Shown here one piece after another: positions 8,080-16,700 of a DNA stretch of 35,156 bases (positions within the stretch are counted from its first letter, which is position 1; the number at the start of each line of letters is the position of its first letter). A program made the translations under genes and the position numbers. This DNA is from Candidatus Cloacimonadota bacterium (GTDB lineage: Bacteria; Cloacimonadota; Cloacimonadia; Cloacimonadales; Cloacimonadaceae): contig JAQVIX010000018.1 of NCBI GenBank assembly GCA_028695495.1, forward strand, positions 1 through 35,156, given 5' to 3'. The notes below the pieces were generated by a model. That model had not been told where the DNA came from and did not search any database. It was given only the letters and a program-made list of their open reading frames with translations.

Positions 8080-9966
8080 CTATTTCATTTTGATCATTTT
8101 GCCGGTGCTGCTCTTTCCAGCGCTTTCTACTCTGTAGAAGTAGATGCCGCTTTCCAGATCGCTCTTTTCCAGGATATGGTTGGCAGAGCCACTGGAATCG
8201 GTAATACCGCTCCAGCTTTCGATCAATTGACCTTTTACGTTGTACACGCTCAGTTTGATTTCGCTATTTGCCAGGCTCTTCATGCGGATTTCGGTAAAGG
8301 CGCCGAAGGGATTGGGATAGGCGTTGGCAAAGAAGACGGGGCTTTGCACCGGGTCTTCATTGGCATTTTCGCCAACCACTACAGTTACCGAGGGGCTGGG
8401 GTCGGAGAGCACCATGGGGTTATTAAATAGCGAGCAAACCCAATACTCATGGGTGCCATCGGGCACGTAAGTATCTACAAATTGCAGGGTACCGGGATTG
8501 GTAATGGTGGAGATATTGAGACCATTACGGAAGATGCGGTAGCCCACAAAAGCCTTGGCGCCGCCAAAGTGTGCAGGGCGTTCCCAGGTAAGTTTTACAT
8601 TGCTTGGAGGCAAGATTTCGGCTGCAAGATTTTGCGGAGCGGGCAATTCCTCGATGGGAATGGTGTATTCGCTCATTACCGAAGCGCCGGCAGCGCCGTG
8701 TTCGTCCACCGGAGTAATCTCGTATGCAATCTGATAGCCCAGGTCTTCTTCGGTAATGCTGTAACCATCTTCATTGGCTCCATTGATCAATTGTGGAGTG
8801 CCATCGCCCAGTTTGCGATACCATTTGCGGATGCTATCCCCTTCGGTATTGCCATCGCCATCGCTAAAGACGTAGCTGCCCAAAAGGTTTTGAAAAACAA
8901 CCGGAGCGCCCATCAATTGCACGTTTGTAGCTACTGGCGGAACGTTTGCAAAGCCGGTGCCGCTTAGCGTTATGGAAAGATTGGGGTGATTTGCAAAGTT
9001 TCCGCTAATGCTGAGGTTGCCGTTATAGGTTTGAGCGGCAGTGGGCGAAAAAGTAACCTGCACGGTTTGGAACTGCATGGCAGGGATAGTAATGGTGCCA
9101 GCACTTACGGCAAATATGGGGTTATCCACACTAAGGGTGGCATTTACCAATTCCTGGCTGCAATTGCTAAACACGAGATTGCGGGTAGCCGTACCATTTA
9201 CAAACATGGGGTCAAAATTGATAACATCCGTGGAAATCGGGTAGCCGCTGGTAAGTTCCGAAATGGAATACTTCTTACCTTGCAGGATTTCCTTGGTGCT
9301 TACGTTTTGCAGCCAAAGCACCAGTTCCAAATCCGTCGTATTCCAGCCACTATTTAGAGTAAAAGTAAGGGTTACGTTCGTATCCTCACCAGTGGCGAGA
9401 TCGATGGGAGTACCGCTTTGGCTCGGAGCCATCAGGCGGTTTACGTTATCCACCGTGGTTTGATTTCCCCAGTTAAACGGAATGTTGCTTTGGGTAAGCG
9501 AAGAATGGAGAACCACGCCAGTATTGGTATCCTCTTCCGGCTTGGCAACGTTTACGGTTACGGTCAAAGTATTGCCGTCCAGTAAGCCCATTGCCATGAT
9601 GCTATAATGCGAAGGCACACCCAAACGGTAATTTACTTTGGGTAGATAGTTGCTATACATAGAAGAAGAGGCACTTCCACCCACGCTGGCATTTCTACCG
9701 TCAAAATAGGCGGTAGGAAAGCCGCTGGGATTGTAATAACTATTACGAGCGTTGGAATAGGTATTGGCGAAATTATCGCCATTATGATTCTTTATGATGG
9801 CAACGGCATGACCATTTGCCACAAGATCGTGGGCGCCCATGGCTGCACCCGGACAGTAGCCGCACCAGGTACCGGTGGCTATTTCCACCACTACCAGTTC
9901 ACGTGGCAGAGCGAAAAGAAAAGCTGCCGCTACGATGAGCAATAAGACCAGAACGTTCTTTTTCAT
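8080..9966 (-). CDS. Secreted thioredoxin-like/choice-of-anchor protein with sorting domain
   Basis: A 628-residue exported protein. The start at 9966 is chosen over an in-frame ATG 15 bases upstream because AGGAAGG lies directly before it. Residues 1-19 are a signal peptide. Next is an Omp28/thioredoxin-like domain with the redox-type motif W34-C-G-Y-C38 and a later GFPTAYFDG that fits the cis-Pro segment. Residues ~245-345 are a choice-of-anchor D (ASH-like) beta domain (FSPTAAQTYNGNLSISG). Residues ~350-440 are an Ig-like unit and ~445-540 a fibronectin type III-like unit (LTWERPAHFGGAKAFVGYRI). The last ~75 residues are a FlgD-like T9SS-type sorting domain (AYPNPFG ... SGIYFYRVES ... KMIKMK). 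The protein is probably on the cell surface or released. It stands alone, followed by its own terminator. Whether CGYC is redox-active or a structural relic is unknown. Confidence 0.85.
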   Translation of the reverse strand: MKKNVLVLLLIVAAAFLFALPRELVVVEIATGTWCGYCPGAAMGAHDLVANGHAVAIIKNHNGDNFANTYSNARNSYYNPSGFPTAYFDGRNASVGGSASSSMYSNYLPKVNYRLGVPSHYSIMAMGLLDGNTLTVTVNVAKPEEDTNTGVVLHSSLTQSNIPFNWGNQTTVDNVNRLMAPSQSGTPIDLATGEDTNVTLTFTLNSGWNTTDLELVLWLQNVSTKEILQGKKYSISELTSGYPISTDVINFDPMFVNGTATRNLVFSNCSQELVNATLSVDNPIFAVSAGTITIPAMQFQTVQVTFSPTAAQTYNGNLSISGNFANHPNLSITLSGTGFANVPPVATNVQLMGAPVVFQNLLGSYVFSDGDGNTEGDSIRKWYRKLGDGTPQLINGANEDGYSITEEDLGYQIAYEITPVDEHGAAGASVMSEYTIPIEELPAPQNLAAEILPPSNVKLTWERPAHFGGAKAFVGYRIFRNGLNISTITNPGTLQFVDTYVPDGTHEYWVCSLFNNPMVLSDPSPSVTVVVGENANEDPVQSPVFFANAYPNPFGAFTEIRMKSLANSEIKLSVYNVKGQLIESWSGITDSSGSANHILEKSDLESGIYFYRVESAGKSSTGKMIKMK

Positions 9967-9981
9967 TGTTTCCTTCCTCAT

Positions 9982-10214
9982 TAGGATTTTATTTAGTATA
10001 TCTCCAATACATTATATGCAAAATCTGTGCCCAAGGCAAATGATTTTTTGATTTTGCGCAGGATAAGGGGTTTGGAGATGGGCGCTGCTTTATGGGCTTT
10101 GAACCAGAGATAAAGGGCAGCAGAGGCGTAATGGCAATTTCAAATGAGAATATTTTCCCAAAATATATTTTTGCAAAGCGTAGCGGAAATTTCAGGAGCT
10201 TTGCTCCTTTCTCG
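9982..10214. other. Intergenic, no gene recognised
   Basis: Upstream region of the minus-strand surface protein; its promoter should lie here, but no clear -35/-10 pair was seen. The short open frame through it on the minus strand reads across the neighbouring palindrome and has no SD, so it is not called. Confidence 0.4.
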
Positions 10215-10275
10215 CCCTCGCAATGCCCTCGCCTCGACCGGTAATTTGTGGGTCGAGGTGAGGGCATTGTGAGGG
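10215..10275 (+). repeat. Palindromic repeat P4, copy 1 (61 bp)
   Basis: CCCTCGCAATGCCCTCGCCT continuing to CGACC pairs with GGTCGAGGTGAGGGCATTGT continuing to GAGGG, around a short AT-rich loop. The same 61 bp unit occurs in inverted orientation at 28500-28560. GGAGGCAAAC flanks the same end of both copies, so the repeat unit is a little longer than the stem. Confidence 0.85.
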
Positions 10276-10283
10276 AGGCAAAC

Positions 10284-10534
10284 CAGGTGTTAGGTTTTAG
10301 GTGTTAGGTTTTAGGGCTGCGTTCAGGGTGGAATTACCTTGTTGTTTAGTTTTTAGTTGTTTAGTTATTTAGTGCTTAGTTTTCAGGCTGCTATTCGCGT
10401 AAATTAGCGTATCAATTTGCGTTCATTCGCGGTTAAAATCCGTTGTATCCGTCAAAATCCGTTCAATCCGTGTAACTATTGGGCAAACACAATTTCAGTG
10501 CGTGCGCAGCCCTGCCACCTGCCACCTGCGACCT
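10284..10534. repeat. Low-complexity arrays between surface protein and dGTPase
   Basis: In order: TTAGGTGTTAGGTTTTAGG units (10288-10315), a TTTAGTTNTTTAG run (10340-10375), degenerate CGTNNATTCGC / AATCCGTNNAATCCGT units (10396-10470), and a CTGCCACC array (10506-10534). Each type recurs elsewhere in the window beside other genes. No ORF or RNA gene was recognised. From 10535 to 10670 I see only a fragment of palindrome family P5 (GCCATTAACTCCACGGGC, ~10589-10606). Confidence 0.6.
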
Positions 10535-10678
10535 TACTATAAGTCAATGTCGGCTGGTAGTTTCGGTATCGGTATAAATTTCTTGCCGCCATTAACTCCA
10601 CGGGCATTCCGTAATCCATCTTGTTTTATCATCAAATCGCATTAAAATATCTAAACATAACGCTTTTGGGAGATATGA

Positions 10679-11830
10679 ATGAACGATAGATTCGATACTG
10701 TTTTCAAAGAGATAAAGTGCCGGCACGATTCCTGGCTAAGCAACCGCGCGTTTCGGGATCAAAATGCCTGGCGCATGAAGCCGGAAAATGAGGATGTAAT
10801 GCGCTCGCGCTTTGCGGTGGATAGGGATCGCATCCTGTATAGCGGTGCTTACCGGCGTTATCATGGCAAAACCCAGGTTTTTTCCTTTACCAATCTCATT
10901 GATGAAGAGATGACGAACCGTAATCTGCATATTGCTTATGTATCGCAGATTGCGCGCACCATCGGCAAATATTTGGGGCTAAATACCGAATTGATTGAAG
11001 CGATTGCGCTGGGGCACGATTTGGGGCATTGTCCCTTTGGACACGATGGTGAAAAGGCGCTAAGCGAAAGTTGCGAAGCGGCGGGAATCGGGCATTTTCA
11101 TCACAATATCGAAAGCCTGCATATAGTGGATCATATCTCGCGGCGCGGCAGCGGTTTGAACCTTACTTTTCAGGTGCGGGATGGCATTATATCCCATGAC
11201 GGTGAGGTGCACAATACCCGGCTGGTGCCCTATAGCAATAAGAGCCAGGCGGATATTGACCGCTATATCAAGATCAAAAAGGCGGGGGAACATTTTAGCT
11301 GGATGCCTGCCACTTTGGAAGGCTGCGTGGTGCGCATTACAGATACCATCGCCTATATTGGGCAGGATATCGAGGATGCCATTCGCTACAATCTGCTAAG
11401 GCGCGAGGAGCTACCCAAAGAGCAAACGGAGTACTTGGGTAATAAGAATTCGCAGATTATCGAAACTCTGGTAAAAAGTGTAATCGTAAATAGTTATGAA
11501 AATGATTATGTAGCCTTTGACGATGAAACTTCGGCACAGCTTTTGGCGCTAAAGAAGTTCAATTATGCCCGCATCTATACGGATGAGAATGTAAAAAAAT
11601 CGAACGCCATCATCTATCGCACCATGCGCATTATGTTCGATAAATATCTGGAAGATATTACCAAAGAACGGCGCGATTCCAAGATTTACAAGCATTTCCT
11701 CAATCATAAGAATCCGGAATATCTGGAAGCCTTCCAGCCAGCGGAGCAGGTGCGCGATTTTATTGCCACCATGACGGATCGCTATTACAATGAGGAAGTA
11801 AAGGCGTATATGCTGCCGTGGAGAGGGTGA
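10679..11830 (+). CDS. dGTPase-like HD-domain triphosphohydrolase
   Basis: A 383-residue HD-superfamily enzyme of the deoxyguanosinetriphosphate triphosphohydrolase family, which hydrolyses dNTPs to deoxynucleoside and tripolyphosphate and so adjusts dNTP pools. The motif path is RDRILYSGAYRRYHGKTQVF (family N-terminal signature), H84 in RNLHIAYVSQIARTI, the metal-binding pair H113-D114 in ALGHDLGHCPFGH, and DTIAYIGQDIEDA near residue 230 supplying the late aspartate. An ATG four bases upstream is out of frame and stops after four codons; the ATG at 10679 has GGGAG 6 bases upstream. Length fits the shorter, non-E. coli branch. The gene is isolated, with repeat fields on both sides. Some dGTPases act in phage defence by depleting dNTPs, but nothing here specifically shows that. 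Confidence 0.92.
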   Translation: MNDRFDTVFKEIKCRHDSWLSNRAFRDQNAWRMKPENEDVMRSRFAVDRDRILYSGAYRRYHGKTQVFSFTNLIDEEMTNRNLHIAYVSQIARTIGKYLGLNTELIEAIALGHDLGHCPFGHDGEKALSESCEAAGIGHFHHNIESLHIVDHISRRGSGLNLTFQVRDGIISHDGEVHNTRLVPYSNKSQADIDRYIKIKKAGEHFSWMPATLEGCVVRITDTIAYIGQDIEDAIRYNLLRREELPKEQTEYLGNKNSQIIETLVKSVIVNSYENDYVAFDDETSAQLLALKKFNYARIYTDENVKKSNAIIYRTMRIMFDKYLEDITKERRDSKIYKHFLNHKNPEYLEAFQPAEQVRDFIATMTDRYYNEEVKAYMLPWRG

Positions 11831-11879
11831 ATGATGCTTCGCTTCGCAGGTGTCAGGAAGTCAGGTGTCAGGTTCTGGC

Positions 11880-11916
11880 GGTATTGCTCGCAGGCTCGCA
11901 ATGGTTTATTAGAAGG
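11880..11916 (+). repeat. Dispersed repeat R4, copy 2
   Basis: GGTATTGCTCGCAGGCTCGC and AATGGTTTATTAGAAGG, as at 7861 and 12472. Here it sits to the left of R1 instead of at the right end of the field, so this field is bracketed by R4 on both sides. Confidence 0.75.
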
Positions 11917-11998
11917 CTCACTATCAAACTTGGTGGGTAGCCATCGAATATATTGGATGCGATTATTTCCCGAAATGATGGCATCCTATCTGTCTTGT
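11917..11998 (+). repeat. Dispersed repeat R1, copy 2
   Basis: Near-identical to 7198-7277 with a few substitutions (GGTGGGTAG for GGCGGGTAG). Here it leads into the large palindrome, where copy 1 leads into a MITE. Confidence 0.85.
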
Positions 11999-12310
11999 CC
12001 CGTCAGGGACAGTGGTTTAGCTAGCCCAGGGTGTGCTTGTCAAAAACGAGCTTGCGAGTTTTAGGCAAGATCACCCTGGGTAAAGAAACGCGTTTAAAAA
12101 AGAAAAAAAACCCCCAGCCCCCCCCTTGTAATTTACGGCACAAAACCCGGGGGTTTTGTGCGGTAAATTACAAGGGGGGGGGGGCTGGGGGATAAAAAAG
12201 ATTTCATCAAAACATACCTGTCACCCAGGGTGATCGTGCCCCAATTTTCGCAAGCTCATATTGGGACACTAACACCCTGGGCTAGCTAAACCACTGTCCC
12301 TGACGGGACA
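11999..12310. repeat. Nested ~310 bp inverted repeat (P1 - P2 - P1)
   Basis: The outer arms are GTCCCGTCAGGGACAGTGGT (left) and ACCACTGTCCCTGACGGGAC (right), reverse complements of each other. Moving inward they carry GGTTTAGCTAGCCCAGGGTG against CACCCTGGGCTAGCTAAACC, i.e. an inverted P1 stem-loop (12016-12081) facing a forward one (12222-12290). The ~80 bp hairpin P2 sits at the centre. The unequal distances on the two sides (about 30 bp of A-rich sequence at left) make it imperfect between P1 and P2. Confidence 0.85.
12111..12191. repeat. Long hairpin palindrome P2, copy 1
   Basis: CCCCCAG, eight C, then TTGTAATTTACGGCACAAAA and CCC on the left pair with GGGTTTTGTGCGGTAAATTA, CAA, eleven G and CTGGGGG on the right. 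There is one mismatch, a slightly unequal G/C run and almost no loop. GGATAAAA follows the right arm, as in the copy at 28820-28886. Confidence 0.9.
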
Positions 12311-12446
12311 AGACCTTTACACAGCTTGAATTTGAAGCCATCTTAGGCTTCATTTTTTTCCGTATTGGTTCATTGTCTTTTTTCTTTACCCACTATATTT
12401 GAAAGAGAGCCTTATTTTTGGCTTCGCTGCGCTCAGCAAATGAATG
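12222..12446 (+). repeat. Long direct repeat (P1 plus R3), copy 2
   Basis: Bases 12231-12446 repeat 7541-7756 at identical length. The P1 part has an outer stem CCCAGGGTG/CACCCTGGG, an inner stem GTGCCCCAAT/ATTGGGACAC with one mismatch, and the loop TCGCAAGCTCAT. R3 with its hairpin and T run follows, then a short ATGATGA array. Confidence 0.88.
12333..12359 (+). terminator. Terminator-like hairpin inside repeat R3, copy 2
   Basis: Same TGAAGCC/GGCTTCA stem plus seven T as at 7645. It lies ~500 bases after the dGTPase stop on the same strand and could end a read-through transcript, although the P2 palindrome lies in between. Confidence 0.45.
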
Positions 12447-12471
12447 ATGAATGATGAATGATGAATAATGA

Positions 12472-12532
12472 AGGTATTGCTCGCAGGCTCGCAATGGTTT
12501 ATTAGAAGCTGTCGCATGATGTGTGGAATTTG
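12472..12532 (+). repeat. Dispersed repeat R4, copy 3
   Basis: Matches 7861-7921 through CGCAGGCTCGCAATGGTTTA and on into AGAAGCTGTCGCATGATGTG. It follows the short ATGATGA array, in the same order as at the 7.8 kb locus. Confidence 0.75.
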
Positions 12533-12540
12533 GAAAGCCT

Positions 12541-12610
12541 TTTGGACTCCTTGCCGCCTGCATAGGGCCTTGGTAGCGTTTGAAGGCGGATAAGCGGCAA
12601 GAAGTCCAAA
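12541..12610. repeat. Palindromic repeat P5, copy 1
   Basis: TTTGGACTCCTTGCCGC pairs with GCGGCAAGAAGTCCAAA with single-base slips; AAGGCGGATAAGCGGC is the family signature. It lies ~19 bases left of MITE copy B, the same order as P5 and MITE at 29515-29849. Confidence 0.8.
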
Positions 12611-12628
12611 ACATGCACACCGAGCAGA

Positions 12629-12865
12629 GAGGCTGTCCCAAAATGCCAAAACCAAGCACTATATATACCGAAACGAGAATGTAGGGGCGCAATGCTTTGC
12701 GCCCGCTTTTTACAAAGCGTGCGCACACCGTAATAAATTGATATTGAATCCGTAATGATTACCTGTTGCGGGTATATTTCGGCGGGTTTGGGTGCCTTGA
12801 ACCCCTACATTTCAGGGGTGGACATTTCTTGATGTGGTGTTGTTTGCGTATTTCTGGACAGCCTC
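12629..12865 (+). mobile_element. MITE-like element, copy B (237 bp)
   Basis: Perfect 10 bp terminal inverted repeats, GAGGCTGTCC and GGACAGCCTC. The interior matches the other copies (AATGTAGGGGCGCAA, CGGCGGGTT, TTGAACCCCTACATTTCAGG) with a few small deletions. There is no coding capacity for a transposase. Confidence 0.85.
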
Positions 12866-12868
12866 ACA

Positions 12869-12978
12869 GTAATAAATGGATATACTTACCGTAACGATTA
12901 CCTATTGTGATTAAATTTCGGCGGGTTCAACGCATTTAACCCCTACAGTTTGGGATAGATATTCCTGATTATGTTGTC
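12869..12978 (+). mobile_element. Decayed right half of a MITE-like element
   Basis: GTAATAAATGGATA, GTAACGATTACCTATTGTGA, TTTCGGCGGGTTCAACGC and AACCCCTACAG follow the order of the right half of the MITE, with many substitutions and no terminal repeats. It lies directly against copy B, so it is an older copy or the remnant of a tandem pair. Confidence 0.65.
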
Positions 12979-13003
12979 CTTTTCTTGTTTCGGGGGATAA
13001 TTT

Positions 13004-13780
13004 CTAAAAGAAGAGATTCCAGATAATGCGCAGCATGAGTAGCGCCAGCGCCAAGATGAAGATGCGGCGGATAAAGAGATTGCCTTTTTGGATTACCAGG
13101 CGTGCGCCTATGAGGTTGCCGGCTATGCCGCAACATGCTGCGGGGATGGCAACTGGATAAAACACCTTGCCGGCGAGGGCAAAGGTAATAAGCGCAGCGA
13201 TATTGGAAGCGAGATTTACCACTTTGGTAATGGCATTGGCACGATCAAAACTATAACGCAAAAAGTAGGCAAAGATTAGGATCAAAAAGGTGCCGGTACC
13301 GGGACCAAAAAAGCCATCATAAAAGCCAATAATCCCGCCAGCGAGCGCTGCCCAAAGTAATTTGTAAGCAATTTTTAGCTGCTGGGAATTATCCTCTAAA
13401 CCCAGTTTTTTATTGAACAAAGTAATAAAAGCTATGAGGGGGATGAGGATGATGAGCAGATAGTTCAAGAAGTCGTTTGATACATAGAGCACCGTTTTGG
13501 CGCCCAAGTGCGAGCCGATAAGGGCACAGGCGGCACTTAGTAGGGCAACCGGCAGATCGATAAGCCCCGCTTTGAAATAGCGCAGGGTAGAAAAACTGGT
13601 GCCCAGGCAGGAAGAAAACTTATTTGTACCCAAAGCGAGGTGTGCCGGAAGCCCAATGCCCCAATATGCCGGCAGCGAGATAAGCCCGCCGCCGCCTGCC
13701 ACAGAATCGATCAAACCCGCCAAAAAGATGAGGGGCAATACTATCAGGTAATCCCAGATGTTTAAAGAAATAAGGGTCAT
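13004..13780 (-). CDS. TauE/SafE (TSUP) family permease
   Basis: A 258-residue integral membrane protein with about eight hydrophobic segments. The N-terminal signature LAGLIDSVAGGGGLISLPAY and, after LGTNKFSSCLGT, a second-half repeat IIGFYDGFFGPGTGTFLI are characteristic of the TauE/SafE/TSUP family, which is thought to move sulfur-containing organic anions such as sulfite, sulfoacetate or taurine-related compounds across the inner membrane. The substrate cannot be read from sequence. Its ATG overlaps the TGA of the upstream barrel gene (ATGA), so it is probably translated by coupling; GGAG lies ~14 bases upstream. No terminator hairpin was seen after it before the repeat field. Confidence 0.9.
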   Translation of the reverse strand: MTLISLNIWDYLIVLPLIFLAGLIDSVAGGGGLISLPAYWGIGLPAHLALGTNKFSSCLGTSFSTLRYFKAGLIDLPVALLSAACALIGSHLGAKTVLYVSNDFLNYLLIILIPLIAFITLFNKKLGLEDNSQQLKIAYKLLWAALAGGIIGFYDGFFGPGTGTFLILIFAYFLRYSFDRANAITKVVNLASNIAALITFALAGKVFYPVAIPAACCGIAGNLIGARLVIQKGNLFIRRIFILALALLMLRIIWNLFF

Positions 13781-16700
13781 AATTCTGCTTTGAACTCCAG
13801 TTTGAGATTGTGTTTGCTCTTATCTTTGGGGTATTTATTGAAGCGGTATTCCAAGCTGAAACTGCTAAAACTATTTAGACGATAGATAGTAAGTAATTGT
13901 GCTTCGCTTTGCCAGCCGGCACGCTTTTGGGGCAGGAAGTTCAGGAAGTCTGTGCCGCTGCGCAGGTTGTAACCCAGGCTACCGCTGGCTGTTATGCGGT
14001 ATTTTTGCATCAAAACGCTTTTGAAGGCAGGCGCCATGCCCAGATAGAGCAATTCATAGCTCTGGTTTGCATCGCTTTGTTGGCTGCCCCGTTCCCGCGC
14101 CGCGCTAATGCCCAATTGTGCGCTATGTGAAGTGCTGAAATACTTTTCACTAATGCTTTTTAGCGCCTGATAGCGCACCAATGAATTGTAGCGGCTTTCT
14201 TTGCGCCATTCGTCCTGTATTTCTATTCCTTCGTTGATGCCATAGTAGCCCCTAAAATCCAGCTTCAGGCTGGCAAGGCGCTCTTCGCTGCGTTCGGGCG
14301 TTTGATAGCGTTTATCCAAATCGCGGCTGTATTCCAATCCTAAATTGCTGAGGATGCGGCTTTGGTAAATATCCAGCCAAAGGTGTTGCAAGAGGCTTTG
14401 CCGGGCGTAAATGCTGTGTTCGCTCCCAAAATCGAAAAGGGGCTTCAGCAGGGCATCGCTAAAGGATTTCTGCTGTTCGCTTTGGTGGTTTATACTGGCG
14501 CTGATATCTCCCTGAAGTTTTTGCCAAAAGGGCTGTTTAAAGAGCAAGCCGGGTTTGTAATAAAAGCTGCTAATGGCATTTATTTCGCTGGAAAGGCTGC
14601 CCACGGAAGCGCTGATGTATTCGTAAATATAATCGCCATTGGGGATTTCCACTCCGGTGCTATCGTATATACCCATGCCGCTGCCGATATAAACAAGATC
14701 GCGGATTTTGGGATAGAATTCCGTTTGATTGAGCTGAAAATTGTTATGGAAATTGAAGGCGTTTTTGAGGAAATTATGAGAGGAGCGGAATTTGAGGAGG
14801 TCGTAATTGTGTTTAGGCTCAGTTTCCTGGGGCTTTAGCGTTTCTTTGTGGCTGTAATCCAGCTCGATGCTATGATTTGCTAAATTGCTATTGTGGAGAA
14901 GGTTGTAAGTATTGGAGCTTAAGAGATTTTCCCATTTGCCGCTTTTGAGTTCGCTTTGCTCTTGTTTGTAGCTAAGGCGGCTAAAGTGGCTGTTGCCCTT
15001 GATGCCCAGGGCAGGCTCAAATTGATAGTAGCGGGTGCTGCTGAAGGATTCCTCTTCCAATTGGTTCAAAAGTGCGGCAAATTGCCAGAAGTAAGAACGG
15101 TAATCCCAAGCAAGATTGAGATTGTGGTATTGTAAAAAGCCGGCATCTTCGCCCTCTTGTAGCGAGAAGCTGCTCTGGAGATTGGTGGCGGGGAAGATCA
15201 CGCCTATTTGGGGGGAAAGGGAGCCAAAGCGCAGGGCTTTTTGGTGGTAGTGTTTATCTAAATCTCGATAGCGCAAAAGCAGCTCCGGATTCCAGTAGCG
15301 GCTTTTGAATCCGCCTTTGATATCCACGGTGCTTTGCGCCAGCGAATCCGCCTTGTTTAAGAGGGCAAAATCATGCTCAGGCAGGCTTTCCAGGCTAAAG
15401 CGGTAGCTATTTGGCAGACGGTGTTCGCCCAAGACATCAAAAAAGTAAGCGCTTTCCGCTTCTTTATAGCCCAGGTTTAGCGCAAAGAGACCGCCCTGAT
15501 TGTCGTCATCATCAATGGCGGAAAAGGTATTGCGATCGTTTGCCGTATAAAGCGCATCAATTGCCGCCTGCCAGCCGCTATGTGTGTAGTTCAATCCCAA
15601 AGCAAAATTGCTGCGTTTGGTGGCGGGAACTAATCTCTTTAAGGGCAAATAGCTGCCCAATCCGGCGCCTACCCAGCGGTATTTATTGATGGAGTACTCT
15701 TCGTAATCTCCCTTGCCGGCACCCACATAGCTAAAGATGATGTCGTAAATAGCGCTGCTATCTGCGGGGGCATATTCATAGTAATCCATTCCTTCGGGGC
15801 TGCTAATAAGGCGGTAAGAGCCGCTATCCGAGCTAATTACTCCGCTTACATATACTTCGTTATCTCCGGCAAGGCGCAGGCTATCCAGATCGCTATCCGA
15901 AAAGCTAAAGAGCAGGGGAGAGCTTTTATCATCTATCTGATGGATAAGCTGATGGCTAAGGGAAAGATGCGGAGCCAGATGGAGCTTGGCTTCGCTAAAG
16001 TAGCTGTTTTGGCGGTAGTTTTCCTCGGTATATTGGAAATAGATGGTGATGATATCCTGAGTGCTAAGCAGGCGGTGGAAGGTGACGGAGCCTTCGGAAT
16101 AATCGATGTAGTAATCCTGCCCACGCTCTAAGAGCCTGCCATTCAGATACAATAGTTCCGAGGCTGCTACCACCATAAAGCTGCGCTGATAGTCGTTTGC
16201 CACCAGATAGTAGGGACCCTGCTTGCCCTCGACAATGGGCAGAGTAAGCGAGGCGCTCTTGCCGCCGCCGGCGCTATAGGCTGCACTTACAATATGCTGC
16301 TTATCATAACGCGCTGAGATGCCTTCCAGCTTGCTTTGGTAGGGCAAATAACGGTTTGGCAAAAACTTCAAATCCAAATCTCCCATACCCAGCTCCCAAT
16401 ATCGGGAATATACGCGGATAAAAACTTGATCCAGCGAGGAAAGCTCTTTGGAATCCCCTTCCGGACTTAGCTTGCTTTGGCTATCGCTAAGCTGCGCCTG
16501 GATGTTTATGCCCGCACTCAGTTCGCCATCGAGATTTACATATAGCGATTGCATCAGGTCTGTTTCGCCAGTCTCGGAAAAGCTGAGGGCAAAGGTTTTG
16601 CTGCCCGAGATATTTAGCTTGCTATCCAGCTCCCAGGTATTGCGGGGCGGGGCAAAGCTCTTTAGGCTATCTGCCAGGCTTTGATGCTGGTAGCTAAAAC

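Noticed and set aside
11831-12064. 77-residue plus-strand frame after the dGTPase
   Set aside because: It runs through R4, R1 and the inverted P1 and has no SD or protein-like composition.
12222-12290. P1 as an integron attC site
   Set aside because: It lacks the RYYYAAC/GTTRRRY core sites, has an invariant loop and co-varying stem, and is not arranged between cassette ORFs.
12386-12728. Three overlapping minus-strand frames of 74-111 residues
   Set aside because: They cover R3, R4, P5 and the start of MITE B, all repeats found elsewhere in non-coding positions.
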